DNA of 64,000 nt from CBDAQA01 sp965247815 (GCA_965247815.1 CBDFHW010000032.1:58801-122800), one strand, 5' to 3'. Shown: positions 53,141-61,905, counted from the stretch's first letter. The notes: a model not told the origin generated them from the sequence alone. Translations and numbers: made by a program.

Positions 53141-56002
53141 TCAAGGCATCAATCGGCGTCGTCGTTTCGCAAGAAGCAGCCCGCAGCTGATCGCCGTCAG
53201 CGATGCCGATGGTTCTGGCACGACTACGAGAGAAACCGAGGTCGGCGTGTAGACCAGATTGTAACGCTGATTTGCTCCCGCGGGCGGGAGCGAGAGCGAA
53301 GTGAATGAGCCTGTCAAGGATTTCCCGGACATGAGCAGGTATTGATCCCCGGTGGTCGGAACGAAGTCGGGTGCAAAATTGACCGTCAGCGATCCGGCAA
53401 GCGAGATCGTGCCCGACGCGACAACCCTCCCGTACGTCGACGGGCTCGGATCACCACTAATCATTTCGATTACATTGGAGGTAGCCGAGTCGGTGACCGA
53501 ACTGGCGGAAATCAGACCGCCCGGCTCGAGGTCGAAGATTCCGCTATTCTGAATCGTAAGACCGGAGAAGGTGCCACCGCTGCCGACCGACAGCGTGCCT
53601 TGCTGATTGAGCGTGCCATTGAAGCTCAAGGTGTTGTTATTCGCGGCCGCCAGAGTGCCCTTGTTGACGATCGAGAAACCCGTCAGCTTGCCGCCGGCCG
53701 TCCCGGTCGTGACTTTGATCCCTTGTCCTATCGTCATGCCGTTGGATACGGTGATTGAACTAAAGGATGTCGTTCCATCGAAAGAGATCACGCCGGTCCC
53801 AGAGAGGGTCTGAACTGCAGCGAGCGAAAGAAATGTATTAATGGTTGAGATGCCACCGGCTAAAGAAATAGTCGGGTTGACCAATGTTGATGAACCGCCG
53901 ATGGTCAGGTTGGCACGGGGTAGCAATTTTAATGGCACGTTGAGCGTCACCGAACTCAGCGTGTTCGCGCCGCCGCTGGCGGACAAGGCGTACCCATCGG
54001 TGGAGTTGATGGTCCCGCCAGAGATGCTTGCGCCGGCGAGCGTCCAAGGTCCGGTGAGCGTGCTCATATCCAACGTAGCATTGCTGTTGGAATACCCGCC
54101 ACTTAGATTAATGCTTCCAACTGAGTTATTAAAAGTGCCGAGGTCAGCAATAGTGAACGGTGCCGCTAGGTTTACCACGCCGCCGGCCGCGGTCTGGAGG
54201 AAGCTCCCGTTTTTATTACTCCAGGATCCAGTGAAGGTCGTCGTCCCACCGGCCGAGGTGATCGTCCCGGAATTAATGACATTATTTAAAGTCAGGCTGC
54301 CGGTTTTAGAAATTGAGGTGTTGCCTTGCAGGCTAATCCCGCTCGCCAGAGTCGTCGTGATCGTACCCCCACCCGAAACGTTGATCGCTACGCCCGGCCC
54401 GATGGTCAACGGATTGCTGTAGCTTTGGATCGCGTTATAAGGTCCCGGCCCGTTGAAATTGATGGTGCCATTCCCCTGTAGTAATTCGGGCTCTGTGAAG
54501 CTTAGAGCCGTCGGACTCTGAGGAGTGGCTTTCCCGCCGGTCATATCGACCACCGCCCCGGAGAGCGTAAGGCCACCATGGACGACAATTGACGCTTGTT
54601 GGTTCATCAAAACGCTAGACGCAAGCGTCACACCGTCACTAAATGAGTTGTTACCATCGTTGACGCTTAGCCCGGCACCGGAAGCGGGTCCGATCGTACC
54701 CCCGGCAATCTGACCACTGTTGAGTGTAACGCCCCCCATAGACGATGGAGAAAAGGTGGCGTTGTGATTGTCTAACGCACCCTCCAGGACAACAACGCCT
54801 GAGTTGTTTTGCACGCTGCCGATGTCCGAGGTCTTAAACGTTCCGCCTAGGGTCAAAGTTCCGCCGTTATTAATGACCGTACCCTGATTGGTCCACGTCC
54901 CTGTTAACCTTACAGGAAGGTTTGCCGCGGCGTCAATTTCACCACTGTTGGCGAAATTCGAAATGACGAGAACCGTGGACGGTGCTGATCCAAGGCTGCC
55001 CGGTGCAATCCGTACCCCCGCGGGGATCGTTAAATTATTGAGTGTCGTCTCCCCGGTGCCCGTGTTTGGGGTTAAGTCGATCGCAATTAGACCGGGCCCG
55101 CTTAGAACGCTCGATGAAGCTGCCGAACTGGTAAAATTGAGACTCGATCCGTTCCCGAGACCGAGGCGGTGCCCGTTCAGCGAAAGTCCGTTGGTTATGT
55201 GTAAATTCGACCCCGAGCTTAGTTGCAAATCAGAGCCGAGCCCGACGCCCGACAAAGTTCCGGAGTTTCCGAGGTATGTAGAATTGACGGGCCCCGACGA
55301 CGAAATGGTACCTCCGACGATCGTGCCGTTGAGATAGACACTTCCTGTCGACTTAAATAGATCGAGAGACTTTCCGGTATTATCGACCACGCCGTTAATA
55401 AATACTGAACTCGTCGACGTGCGATTGATCGTTCCAATGGTCGAACTCTTGAAATTCCCGGCGAGCGTCAGCGTAGCTGTATCGAGATTAATCGTCCCCT
55501 GGTTTTGCCAATTTCCATCCAGGGTAAGGGACCTATTCGTGACATTAATTAAACCCTGATTTAAAAAAAGAGCATCACCACGGCCGAGTACGCACGCGCC
55601 TTGGTCAATGACGATCTTAATTCCGGACCCGATCGTCAGCGACACGGGGGTGGTGCTGGAATTACCAGCCCCGCCGAATTCATTGCCAAACCCGGCGAAG
55701 GTGACGGTTCCGGCCCCGCCGAGCGTCTCGGTCCCCTGTGCATACATCGCTGCGACCTGCCCGCGAAGGCTCGACGAGTCGAGCAAAATGGTCGCATCGT
55801 CTAAAGTAAGTCCGTTCGCGAAATAGACAGGGTCACCCGTGTTGACCAGATAAGTTCCGGTCAGAGTTGCACCGTCGAGCGTTGGCGTCGGGTCGGCAAA
55901 TGAGGCCCTCGATTGAACCAAGCTCAATAAAGGGATGCCGACCAATGCACTGTAAACTCTAGGTTTTGACTTTATCGCAAACTTAGCAACCAAAATGAAC
56001 AT
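53141..56002 (-). CDS. large repetitive PEP-CTERM secreted protein
   Basis: 953 residues. Signal peptide at the N-terminus (SALVGIPLLSLVQSRASFAD). The body is Gly/Ser/Thr/Asn-rich beta structure with at least three diverged repeats of roughly 180-200 residues built on motifs such as NQGT(I/V), LTLGGTFK and (I/V)SGGTI. The C-terminus is VVPEPSASLTAISCGLLLAK followed by RRRRLMP, a PEP-CTERM sorting signal (Pro-Glu-Pro, hydrophobic helix, Arg cluster). Such proteins are processed by exosortase and usually bound to extracellular polysaccharide. Low codon bias shift relative to neighbours; AT higher in this gene. Confidence 0.85.
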   Translation of the reverse strand: MFILVAKFAIKSKPRVYSALVGIPLLSLVQSRASFADPTPTLDGATLTGTYLVNTGDPVYFANGLTLDDATILLDSSSLRGQVAAMYAQGTETLGGAGTVTFAGFGNEFGGAGNSSTTPVSLTIGSGIKIVIDQGACVLGRGDALFLNQGLINVTNRSLTLDGNWQNQGTINLDTATLTLAGNFKSSTIGTINRTSTSSVFINGVVDNTGKSLDLFKSTGSVYLNGTIVGGTISSSGPVNSTYLGNSGTLSGVGLGSDLQLSSGSNLHITNGLSLNGHRLGLGNGSSLNFTSSAASSSVLSGPGLIAIDLTPNTGTGETTLNNLTIPAGVRIAPGSLGSAPSTVLVISNFANSGEIDAAANLPVRLTGTWTNQGTVINNGGTLTLGGTFKTSDIGSVQNNSGVVVLEGALDNHNATFSPSSMGGVTLNSGQIAGGTIGPASGAGLSVNDGNNSFSDGVTLASSVLMNQQASIVVHGGLTLSGAVVDMTGGKATPQSPTALSFTEPELLQGNGTINFNGPGPYNAIQSYSNPLTIGPGVAINVSGGGTITTTLASGISLQGNTSISKTGSLTLNNVINSGTITSAGGTTTFTGSWSNKNGSFLQTAAGGVVNLAAPFTIADLGTFNNSVGSINLSGGYSNSNATLDMSTLTGPWTLAGASISGGTINSTDGYALSASGGANTLSSVTLNVPLKLLPRANLTIGGSSTLVNPTISLAGGISTINTFLSLAAVQTLSGTGVISFDGTTSFSSITVSNGMTIGQGIKVTTGTAGGKLTGFSIVNKGTLAAANNNTLSFNGTLNQQGTLSVGSGGTFSGLTIQNSGIFDLEPGGLISASSVTDSATSNVIEMISGDPSPSTYGRVVASGTISLAGSLTVNFAPDFVPTTGDQYLLMSGKSLTGSFTSLSLPPAGANQRYNLVYTPTSVSLVVVPEPSASLTAISCGLLLAKRRRRLMP

Positions 56003-56289
56003 ATTCCCCGCTTAAAAAGACTTATGAACCGGCGGAGGTTTATCACGTGTGAAAACAAGCGTCAAGGAGAAAATAGGCGGATGGTGTTCTTTATGAGTTT
56101 GCCGCACGGCAACGTCCTCGAGTGGCTAGCTTGATATTCGAGATTAAATTTTCTCCTTCTTGCTAAATTAGCTGTCCGTATTTCCGATGCATTCGCACGG
56201 CGTATCTGTTATATTCCATTTCGCAGAGCCCTCCGCCGCACTTCGAGAGCATTGCTCCCCGGGCTTGGTAACCGCGGCGTGAACAGGAC

Positions 56290-57390
56290 ATGGCTGATGT
56301 ACGAACTCGTGGTCAGATCGCGTTGCTCGCGGCACGCATGATGTATTCCCGGGATGAATCGGAATACTTCACCGCCAAGCGGAAAGCCGCCCGGCAACTG
56401 GGTGTGGAGTATCGATTCCATCCCGGGGATTTACCCTCCAACGCCGAGATCCGCGACCAGCTCGCGGCCCTGGCAAACCTTTACGAAGGCGACCGTCGAC
56501 AGGAGAACCTGCTCGACATGCGGCTCGAGGCCCTTCGCCTGATGCGACTTCTCGATGCATTCCATCCACGCTTAATCGGAAGCGTTCTCACCGGTCACGT
56601 TCGCAAAGGGTCCGACATTGACCTGCACGTTTTCAGCAATCACCTGTCGGCCATCACGGCCGTGCTGGAAGACGAACGACTGCAATACTCGGTCGAGAAA
56701 AAGCGGGTGGTCAAATTCAACGAAGAACGTTTTTTCACTCACGTGCACGTGAGTGACCGGTACTCCTTCGAGCTGACGCTGTACCCGGTCGAGAAGATTA
56801 ATTATCCGTTTAAAAGTTCGATCACGGGCCGGTTGATCGAACGCGCGAGCATTGCCGAGCTCGAATTGTTGTTGAAGCGGGAACAGCCGGACATAGACCT
56901 CGAATCGGCCGTCGAACGGCTCGGCGATCACATCGACCGGTTCGAGCTGTACCGCATGCTGCTGCAGGCACTGGACGGCGTGAAACAAAACCCGGCTTAT
57001 CACCCCGAAGGCGACGCGCTCTATCACAGCCTGCAGGTGTTCGAGCTGGCGCGGGACCGACAATCGTGGGACGAAGAATTCTTAACCGCTGCGTTATTGC
57101 ACGACGTCGGGAAGGCGATTGATTCCAGCGATCACGTCGCGGCCGGGCTCGCGGCACTCGAAGGTTCGATCACGCCCCGCACCGGGTTTCTGATCGCCAA
57201 TCACATGGAAGCTTTGGCGTATTACAACGGCACGCTGGGTCACCGTGCGAAGATCCGGCTGCGGGAGTCGGAAGACTTCGACGACCTGCTGTTGCTACGG
57301 GATCTCGACACCGCCGGCCGGCGGCGGGGCGTGCAGGTCTGCACCGTTGCCGAAGCGCTGCAGTTCGTCCGGGAACTGAGCAGTGAGTGA
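56290..57390 (+). CDS. nucleotidyltransferase - HD phosphohydrolase fusion
   Basis: 366 residues. Domain 1 (about 85-195): minimal nucleotidyltransferase with GSVLTGHVRKGSDIDLHVF, the GS-x-G-x-SDID pattern that binds Mg-NTP. Domain 2 (about 235-345): HD metal-binding residues in H..GDALYHSLQVFELA, LLHDVGKA and IANHMEAL, with LRDLDTAGR late. Similar fusions act on tRNA or nucleotides; specificity unknown. ATG 56290 with AGGA just upstream. Stands alone. Confidence 0.8.
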   Translation: MADVRTRGQIALLAARMMYSRDESEYFTAKRKAARQLGVEYRFHPGDLPSNAEIRDQLAALANLYEGDRRQENLLDMRLEALRLMRLLDAFHPRLIGSVLTGHVRKGSDIDLHVFSNHLSAITAVLEDERLQYSVEKKRVVKFNEERFFTHVHVSDRYSFELTLYPVEKINYPFKSSITGRLIERASIAELELLLKREQPDIDLESAVERLGDHIDRFELYRMLLQALDGVKQNPAYHPEGDALYHSLQVFELARDRQSWDEEFLTAALLHDVGKAIDSSDHVAAGLAALEGSITPRTGFLIANHMEALAYYNGTLGHRAKIRLRESEDFDDLLLLRDLDTAGRRRGVQVCTVAEALQFVRELSSE

Positions 57391-57400
57391 GATAGATGTT

Positions 57401-57460
57401 TAGCCGTCCCGCTTGCGGGGCGATTTCGTTTGAAAAACCGCCCCGCGAGCGGGACGGCTA
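57401..57460. repeat. 22-bp-arm hairpin downstream of the fusion gene
   Basis: TAGCCGTCCCGCTTGCGGGG plus CG pairs with the complementary arm (21 of 22 positions) around a 16-base loop. Starts 10 bases after the stop codon of the fusion gene; no T-run, so it resembles a REP-type unit more than a terminator. Confidence 0.75.
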
Positions 57461-57569
57461 GACGTTTAACCGAACTTCCTCGAGATCTCACAATGGTTTC
57501 TCGCCGGACCGACGGTGCGGCGGATGCGCCAGCCGTTGGCGTCGGTCGCCCAGGTGCAGTAAAGGCCGC

Positions 57570-57612
57570 ATTGTAAAACTTGACCGGCTAAATTGTAAAA
57601 CTCGACCGGCTG
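57570..57612. repeat. two tandem 21-base units
   Basis: ATTGTAAAACTTGACCGGCT and ATTGTAAAACTCGACCGGCT (22-base period, one or two differences) in the 504-base gap 57391-57894. Nothing else in that gap could be recognised; open frames there have no family features. Confidence 0.6.
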
Positions 57613-57894
57613 ATTTCGGTTTCGGGCCGACAATGTCAAGGTGATCTGCGTTCTAAAGTGGGACATGACTCAGGCAAGGTCATGTCGGTTCGGACAGGCT
57701 GTACGAGCCGACGCCTCCAGCGGTGCCGTAAAGATGTCGACAACAACCTCTCGCGCCGCTGATCGCCCGCTTTTACTCAGCTGGCTGTTCTCTATGCGAT
57801 CCAGCTCTGGTTTGTATTGCCGGAACAAGGCTGGCCCGTAAGCAGTGCGGGTGGAGATTCGTCCTTGCGATCAGCGGCGGCGTGAATGTGCGAC

Positions 57895-58149
57895 CTAAGT
57901 CCGCCCGCCCGGCTTCGTATCCAGCACGTCGAGCAACGTCCCCAGCATTCGGTCGGTCGTCTTCAGTACCAGAGCATTGGCCTTATACAGCGTTCGCTCC
58001 CCGATCAGGTCGACGACATTGCTCACCAGATCTGGTACGCCGTCACCCGTGGTTGCCGTTGCGATGTTCCGGGCCGTCACCGCCAATCGATAGCCGGCTT
58101 GATCCAAGCCGGTAGCGGCGATCGATAAGGCGTTGCCAATTCCCTGCAT
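57895..58149 (-). CDS. orphan minimal FlgC-like rod protein
   Basis: About 84 residues from ATG 58149. N-terminal helix ALSIAATGLDQAGYRLAVTA with RNIATATTGDG resembles the rod/hook signature (NNIANAxT), and the C-terminal helix NVVDLIGERTLYKANALVLK with TTDRMLGTLLDVL resembles the FlgB/FlgC/FlgG C-terminal helix. Everything between is missing, so it is the two coiled-coil ends of a rod protein joined. Far from the flagellar clusters. Confidence 0.7.
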   Translation of the reverse strand: MQGIGNALSIAATGLDQAGYRLAVTARNIATATTGDGVPDLVSNVVDLIGERTLYKANALVLKTTDRMLGTLLDVLDTKPGGRT

Positions 58150-58329
58150 CTTCAAATCTCGAAACGCACGAAGCCAAAACGGACGATCTATTCACCGTCG
58201 ACGCCGGCGGCGGGGCACTTAACCTTCCCGGGGTGATTTGTTTAAACTTTCGCTCCCGGCGCTTTGGGTTTGCCCGCAAACCGGTTACATTTCTCGCCAC
58301 CAACCGACCCTCTGAATGGCTTGAGATTT

Positions 58330-59871
58330 ATGTCCACAGTGATGACCCCCGCCGCGGAATCCGTTTCGACCCTCCCGTACCTCGCTAATGGTCAGTGGAC
58401 CACCAGTTCCAGCGACCGATCCGGGTCGGTGTATAACCCGTCCCACGGGACGGTGATCGCAAAAGTGCCGTATTGCACTGCCGACGAGGTCGACCGCGTG
58501 GTGAAGTCCGCCGCCGCCGCCCTCGACGGTTGGGCTCCCACGCCGATCGTCGAACGGGTCCGCGTGCTCTATAAGTTCCGGCAAATCGCGCTCGACCGTT
58601 TCGAAGACCTCGCCCGGGCCGTGACCCGCGAGCACGGCAAGACTCTGGCCGAGGCCCGCGCTTCGGTGCAGAGGGGTATCGAAGTGGTCGAATTCGCCTG
58701 CGGCATCCCCAGCCTGATTATGGGCCAAAACCTGGCCAACATCGCCCGCAACGTCGACAGCGAAACCACCCGCCACCCGGTGGGGGTTTGCGTCGGCATC
58801 ACCCCGTTCAACTTCCCGTTCATGGTGCCGATGTGGATGTTCCCGGTCGCCATCGCGTGCGGGAACACGTTCGTGCTCAAGCCGTCCGAGCGGGTGCCGA
58901 TCTGCTCGAACATGATCGGCGAGATGCTCATTGAAGCCGGCCTGCCCGCCGGTGTGTTCAGCATCGTCCACGGGGACAAGGTCGCCGTCGACGCGTTGCT
59001 CACGCACCCGTTGGTCCGGGCGATCAGCTTCGTCGGTTCGACCAGCATCGCCCAGTACATTTACGAAACCGGCGCCAAGCACGGCAAGCGCGTTCAGGCC
59101 GCCGGTGGGGCGAAGAACCACCTGATCATCATGCCCGATGCCGACCTCGATCAGGCCGCCGCCGCCATTGGTGCGTCGGCCTTCGGGTGTGCCGGCGAAC
59201 GCTGCATGGCCGGGTCGATCGCCGTCCCGGTCGGCAACATCGCCGGTGACCTCATGTCCCGGCTCACGAAAATGGGCGAAGCGATGAAGACCGGACCGAC
59301 CGACGACTTCACCGCCGCCTCTCCCGACATGGGCCCGGTCATCACCCGCCAGCACCAGCAGCGGGTCTCAGGGTATCTGGACATCGCCAAGTCCGAAGGG
59401 GCGACCGTCGCCCTCGACGGCCGCACCGTCGCCGCCGCCAAGTCCGAAGGGTTCTTCGTCGGGCCGAGCATCGTCGACCATGTGAAACCCAAAACACGCC
59501 TGGCCACCGACGAGATCTTCGGGCCCGTGCTCTCGGTGCTGCGGGTTCAAACCATCGACGAAGCGATCGCCGTCGCCCGCGACTGTCCGTTCGGCAACGG
59601 CGCCAGCCTGTTCACCAACAGCGGCTACGCCGCACGGCAATTCAAGACGCACTTCAACGCCGGCATGCTCGGCATCAACGTCGGCGTCCCCGCCCCGATG
59701 GCCTGGTTCGCCTTCACCGGTTGGAACAAATCCTTCTTCGGCGACCTCCACATCCAAGGCCCCGAAGCCGTCCTGTTCTATACGCAACAGAAAACCACGA
59801 TGACCCGCTGGTTCGAGTCCAAAACCGAAAGCCATGTCGATCCGGTCTGGAAAACCGGGAAGCCAGAGTGA
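58330..59871 (+). CDS. mmsA: methylmalonate-semialdehyde dehydrogenase, CoA-acylating
   Basis: 513 residues from ATG 58330. NAD-dependent aldehyde dehydrogenase fold; VGITPFNFPFMVPMWMFPVA, ERVPICSNMIGEMLIEAG and catalytic Cys about 292 in GERCMAGS. The MmsA type is suggested by the sequence PFNFPFMVPMWMFPVAIACG, which is characteristic. Converts (methyl)malonate semialdehyde to propionyl/acetyl-CoA in valine and inositol breakdown. Confidence 0.94.
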   Translation: MSTVMTPAAESVSTLPYLANGQWTTSSSDRSGSVYNPSHGTVIAKVPYCTADEVDRVVKSAAAALDGWAPTPIVERVRVLYKFRQIALDRFEDLARAVTREHGKTLAEARASVQRGIEVVEFACGIPSLIMGQNLANIARNVDSETTRHPVGVCVGITPFNFPFMVPMWMFPVAIACGNTFVLKPSERVPICSNMIGEMLIEAGLPAGVFSIVHGDKVAVDALLTHPLVRAISFVGSTSIAQYIYETGAKHGKRVQAAGGAKNHLIIMPDADLDQAAAAIGASAFGCAGERCMAGSIAVPVGNIAGDLMSRLTKMGEAMKTGPTDDFTAASPDMGPVITRQHQQRVSGYLDIAKSEGATVALDGRTVAAAKSEGFFVGPSIVDHVKPKTRLATDEIFGPVLSVLRVQTIDEAIAVARDCPFGNGASLFTNSGYAARQFKTHFNAGMLGINVGVPAPMAWFAFTGWNKSFFGDLHIQGPEAVLFYTQQKTTMTRWFESKTESHVDPVWKTGKPE

Positions 59872-59919
59872 GACGGAGAGGGCCGAGCTCTGACCCTGCG
59901 AGCTTACCTAAACTTCCCG

Positions 59920-59941
59920 AAACCGAATTTGAGTTCGGTTT
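59920..59941 (+). terminator. hairpin after mmsA
   Basis: Perfect 8-bp stem AAACCGAA/TTCGGTTT with loop TTTGAG, 48 bases after the mmsA stop. No clear T-run follows; may be a terminator of weak type. The region 59872-60262 holds no other recognised feature. Confidence 0.5.
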
Positions 59942-60262
59942 GTCGCAGATCGAACTAGGATTGTGGCGGTCCGAGGCTTGTAACGTTTAGTCAGCAAAGC
60001 AGTTATCGTAGGCGAAAATCGCTAGACTAACGTGGCCGAGTCGCAGAAGCTCGGTAGCCGACAAAAATGAGCGCAAATTATTGTCAGCAAATGTTTTGCA
60101 TTGAGTTCTTCGTCACTCGGTGCGACCCGTGGACTCGGTTTTTATCGGAGCGTTCGCAGCTCTGAGAGCGCTTTCGAGGCGGGTTGCGCAACGCTTACCG
60201 CGCAAAGATTGCGTCTACGTAACGATTCAGTTGCCACCGGTTTTAGCACCCCGGGGACACAC

Positions 60263-60754
60263 ATGCAGAACCGCACGGTCCGTTACCAAGGTGCAATTGT
60301 CGAGCGAAACCGCCTGCTCCTGATCCGCTTTCGCGACCCCGTTACCCGGCACACCTTCTGGCTCATCCCCGGCGGCGGCATCGAGCCGGGCGAGTCCGAA
60401 CACGACTGCGTCCGCCGCGAGATCCGCGAAGAAACCAACCTTAGGGTCGAAGTCGAACGCCTGCTGCTCGAACACGACGACCCCGCCGGCGCCTACCCGC
60501 GGCTCAAAACCTACCCTCTGCCGAATCGTCAGCGGCCACCCCTCCCCCGGCTACGAACCCGGCCCGCCGATCCCCCCGGACTGCGGCATCATCGAAACAG
60601 GTTGTGGATCGATCTAGCAAACCCCGACACCTGGAATTCAGAAATCCGCCAAGACAAAATTACCCGCACGGTGCTCAGCCAGATCCAGCAGGCGTTGGGT
60701 CCCTCGCAAAATGTTTCGACACGCGTAACCGTAAGCACAGTACGCAGCACCTAG
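60263..60754 (+). CDS. Nudix hydrolase with compensating indels
   Basis: 163 residues from ATG 60263. The Nudix box is present: GGIEPGESEHDCVRREIREE with following TNL, where the last conserved Gly is Asn. Residues 85-115 are Pro/Arg-rich nonsense, but the +1 frame there reads LCRIVSGHPSPGYEPG and continues IPPDCGIIETG, the normal Nudix sequence. This shows an extra base near 60515 and two extra bases (TGTG) near 60603. The reading frame is thus restored and the rest, WIDLANPDTW to IQQAL, is normal. A pseudogene or a sequencing/assembly artefact. Confidence 0.8.
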   Translation: MQNRTVRYQGAIVERNRLLLIRFRDPVTRHTFWLIPGGGIEPGESEHDCVRREIREETNLRVEVERLLLEHDDPAGAYPRLKTYPLPNRQRPPLPRLRTRPADPPGLRHHRNRLWIDLANPDTWNSEIRQDKITRTVLSQIQQALGPSQNVSTRVTVSTVRST

Positions 60755-60905
60755 GCGGCGTCATTCAAGTGCACAATGCATCGTCTAGAGTCAAAAGGGG
60801 GCGTCGCCTACCGCCCCGTAAAAGGAAATTTCCTAACATCGAAATCAATTGCATAAAGGCCATACCGCGCGCATCATTACCGGGAGCAAATATTACCAAT
60901 ATTTA

Positions 60906-60933
60906 TTGACATCGATTGCTGTGAGAGTAACTT
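60906..60933 (+). promoter_or_regulatory. promoter-like site before the cassette array
   Basis: TTGACA, 16-base spacer, TAACTT. The -35 is perfect and the -10 weak. It lies 62 bases before the first core site, the place of Pc in integrons, and reads toward the cassettes. AT-rich surroundings (60800-60905). Confidence 0.4.
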
Positions 60934-60956
60934 AGGTACTGAGCAGCGATCACCAC

Positions 60957-61002
60957 CAAACGCGCGTTTGATGGCAACGCGCAGCAGAATAGTAGTTATG
61001 CG
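60957..61002 (+). other. left boundary core site, attI-like
   Basis: CAAACGCGCGTTTG palindrome, then TTTGATGGCAACGCGCAGCA and the core GTTATGC (60995-61001). The core matches those of the two attC-like sites. Parts look reminiscent of class 1 attI (TTTGATG and CGCAGCAG), by eye only. Alternatively a divergent attC whose R'' would be GCATAAA at 60851. Confidence 0.35.
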
Positions 61003-61012
61003 GCTTCACACT

Positions 61013-61346
61013 ATGGCCACCAAGAAAGAGATCGCACGACGGACAACCGCGGCGTTAGCGGGCATCAAGCAGGCGGCGGACGACGCTGACTCCGGCGTTG
61101 GCCTGTTCGCGTCCCACCACCTCGAGGAACTCCCGCCGGCGTACTGGCAGCAGCACACCGGCGTGCCGCGCCCTAGCCGCGAGCGAGTCCTTGAATTGCT
61201 CGAACTACGTTCGCATTGGGGCGGCGACGGGGACGACGGAATCAACGTGTTTGACTTCACCCTTCCCCGGCGAGGTCACCGACTACGTCATCTCCGTCCG
61301 CTTCGACGATGACGGCAGTGTCGAAGACATCTCGATGGAGAGCTAG
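61013..61346 (+). pseudogene. cassette ORF A, DUF2004-like, frameshifted
   Basis: Starts at ATG 61013, 12 bases after the core site. In frame to INVFDFTLP, then the frame is lost; the +1 reading gives FPGEVTDYVISVRFDDDGSV and EDISMES, a typical DUF2004 end (FDFTLP..TDYxxxVxFDDDG..ISMES). One surplus C in the run 61265-61268 explains it. Repaired, the protein is about 110 residues. Function unknown. Could be a base-call error in a homopolymer. Confidence 0.75.
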
Positions 61347-61355
61347 TCGGCCAGC

Positions 61356-61466
61356 CGCATAACCAGCCGCTGCTGTGGACGGCCCGCGTCGCGTCCTTAT
61401 GCTGTCATACTCTTCGGCCCGCCCCGCGCGTCGCGTTGCCGGCCACAGAGCGTCGTCCGTTATGCG
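61356..61466 (+). other. attC-like recombination site 1
   Basis: 111 bp. Outer CGCATAAC (61356-61363) and GTTATGCG (61459-61466) are perfect complements; inner arms CGCTGCTGTGG and CCACAGAGCG pair with one unpaired G, the extrahelical base expected of attC; further GC-rich arms pair to the loop. Lies right after ORF A and 5 bases before ORF B, as a cassette recombination site should. Confidence 0.7.
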
Positions 61467-61471
61467 TCACC

Positions 61472-61792
61472 ATGGCTACGCCGACTATCGAAGATGAACT
61501 GACTCGAGGCCAAGCTCAGTGGCTCACGTCGGCGAAGTATGATCCTGCCGCAAGGGAGCTTCTAGTCAGCTTAACGCATGATCCAGAGAATACAGCGACG
61601 CAGCGCGTTGCTTATTTTGATGAGGTCCAATCGGTTGCAGATTCTTGGATTAATCGAGACGACAACTGCATGGAAGGCTTGATTGGCGCGCATGAGCAGA
61701 AAACCAGTGTCGGCATCCGGTACACGCTCGTGACGGATCAGAGAGTGATTACGTTTGAGGCTGGGAAGCGAGCACGGGTGGCTGACGTATAA
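61472..61792 (+). CDS. cassette ORF B, hypothetical
   Basis: 106 residues from ATG 61472 (MATPTIEDELTRGQAQWLTS). Not recognised; soluble, acidic. Central FDEVQSVADSWINRDDNCME and RYTLVTDQRVITFEAGK. Sits alone between two attC-like sites, with the stop inside the start of the second site, exactly the cassette layout. Its composition is closer to balanced GC than the host genes, hinting at transfer. Confidence 0.7.
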   Translation: MATPTIEDELTRGQAQWLTSAKYDPAARELLVSLTHDPENTATQRVAYFDEVQSVADSWINRDDNCMEGLIGAHEQKTSVGIRYTLVTDQRVITFEAGKRARVADV

Positions 61793-61888
61793 CCCAACCT
61801 CGCACTGGACCGGCCCGGCGGAATGGTCCTTGTTATCGAAATGCGTGGTCGGCGCCGGGCCGGCCATTCAACGTCGGTCCGTTATGTG
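61786..61888 (+). other. attC-like recombination site 2
   Basis: 103 bp. Outer GTATAAC (61787-61793) and GTTATGT (61881-61887) pair fully if two G-U pairs are allowed; inner CCGGCCCGGCG and CGCCGGGCCGG pair perfectly, with a TGG-A-CCGG bulge on the left arm. Follows ORF B and precedes ORF C. Confidence 0.65.
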
Positions 61889-61905
61889 CCTACGGCGGTT
61901 CGGCC

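Noticed and set aside
58285..59355. 356-residue minus-strand frame opposite mmsA
   Set aside because: Shadow of mmsA, low-complexity Gly/His/Asp composition, no start signal.
60101..60262. Extended N-terminus of the Nudix ORF
   Set aside because: Serine/arginine-rich stretch before the ATG at 60263 does not resemble Nudix proteins; the true start is at MQNRTVRY.
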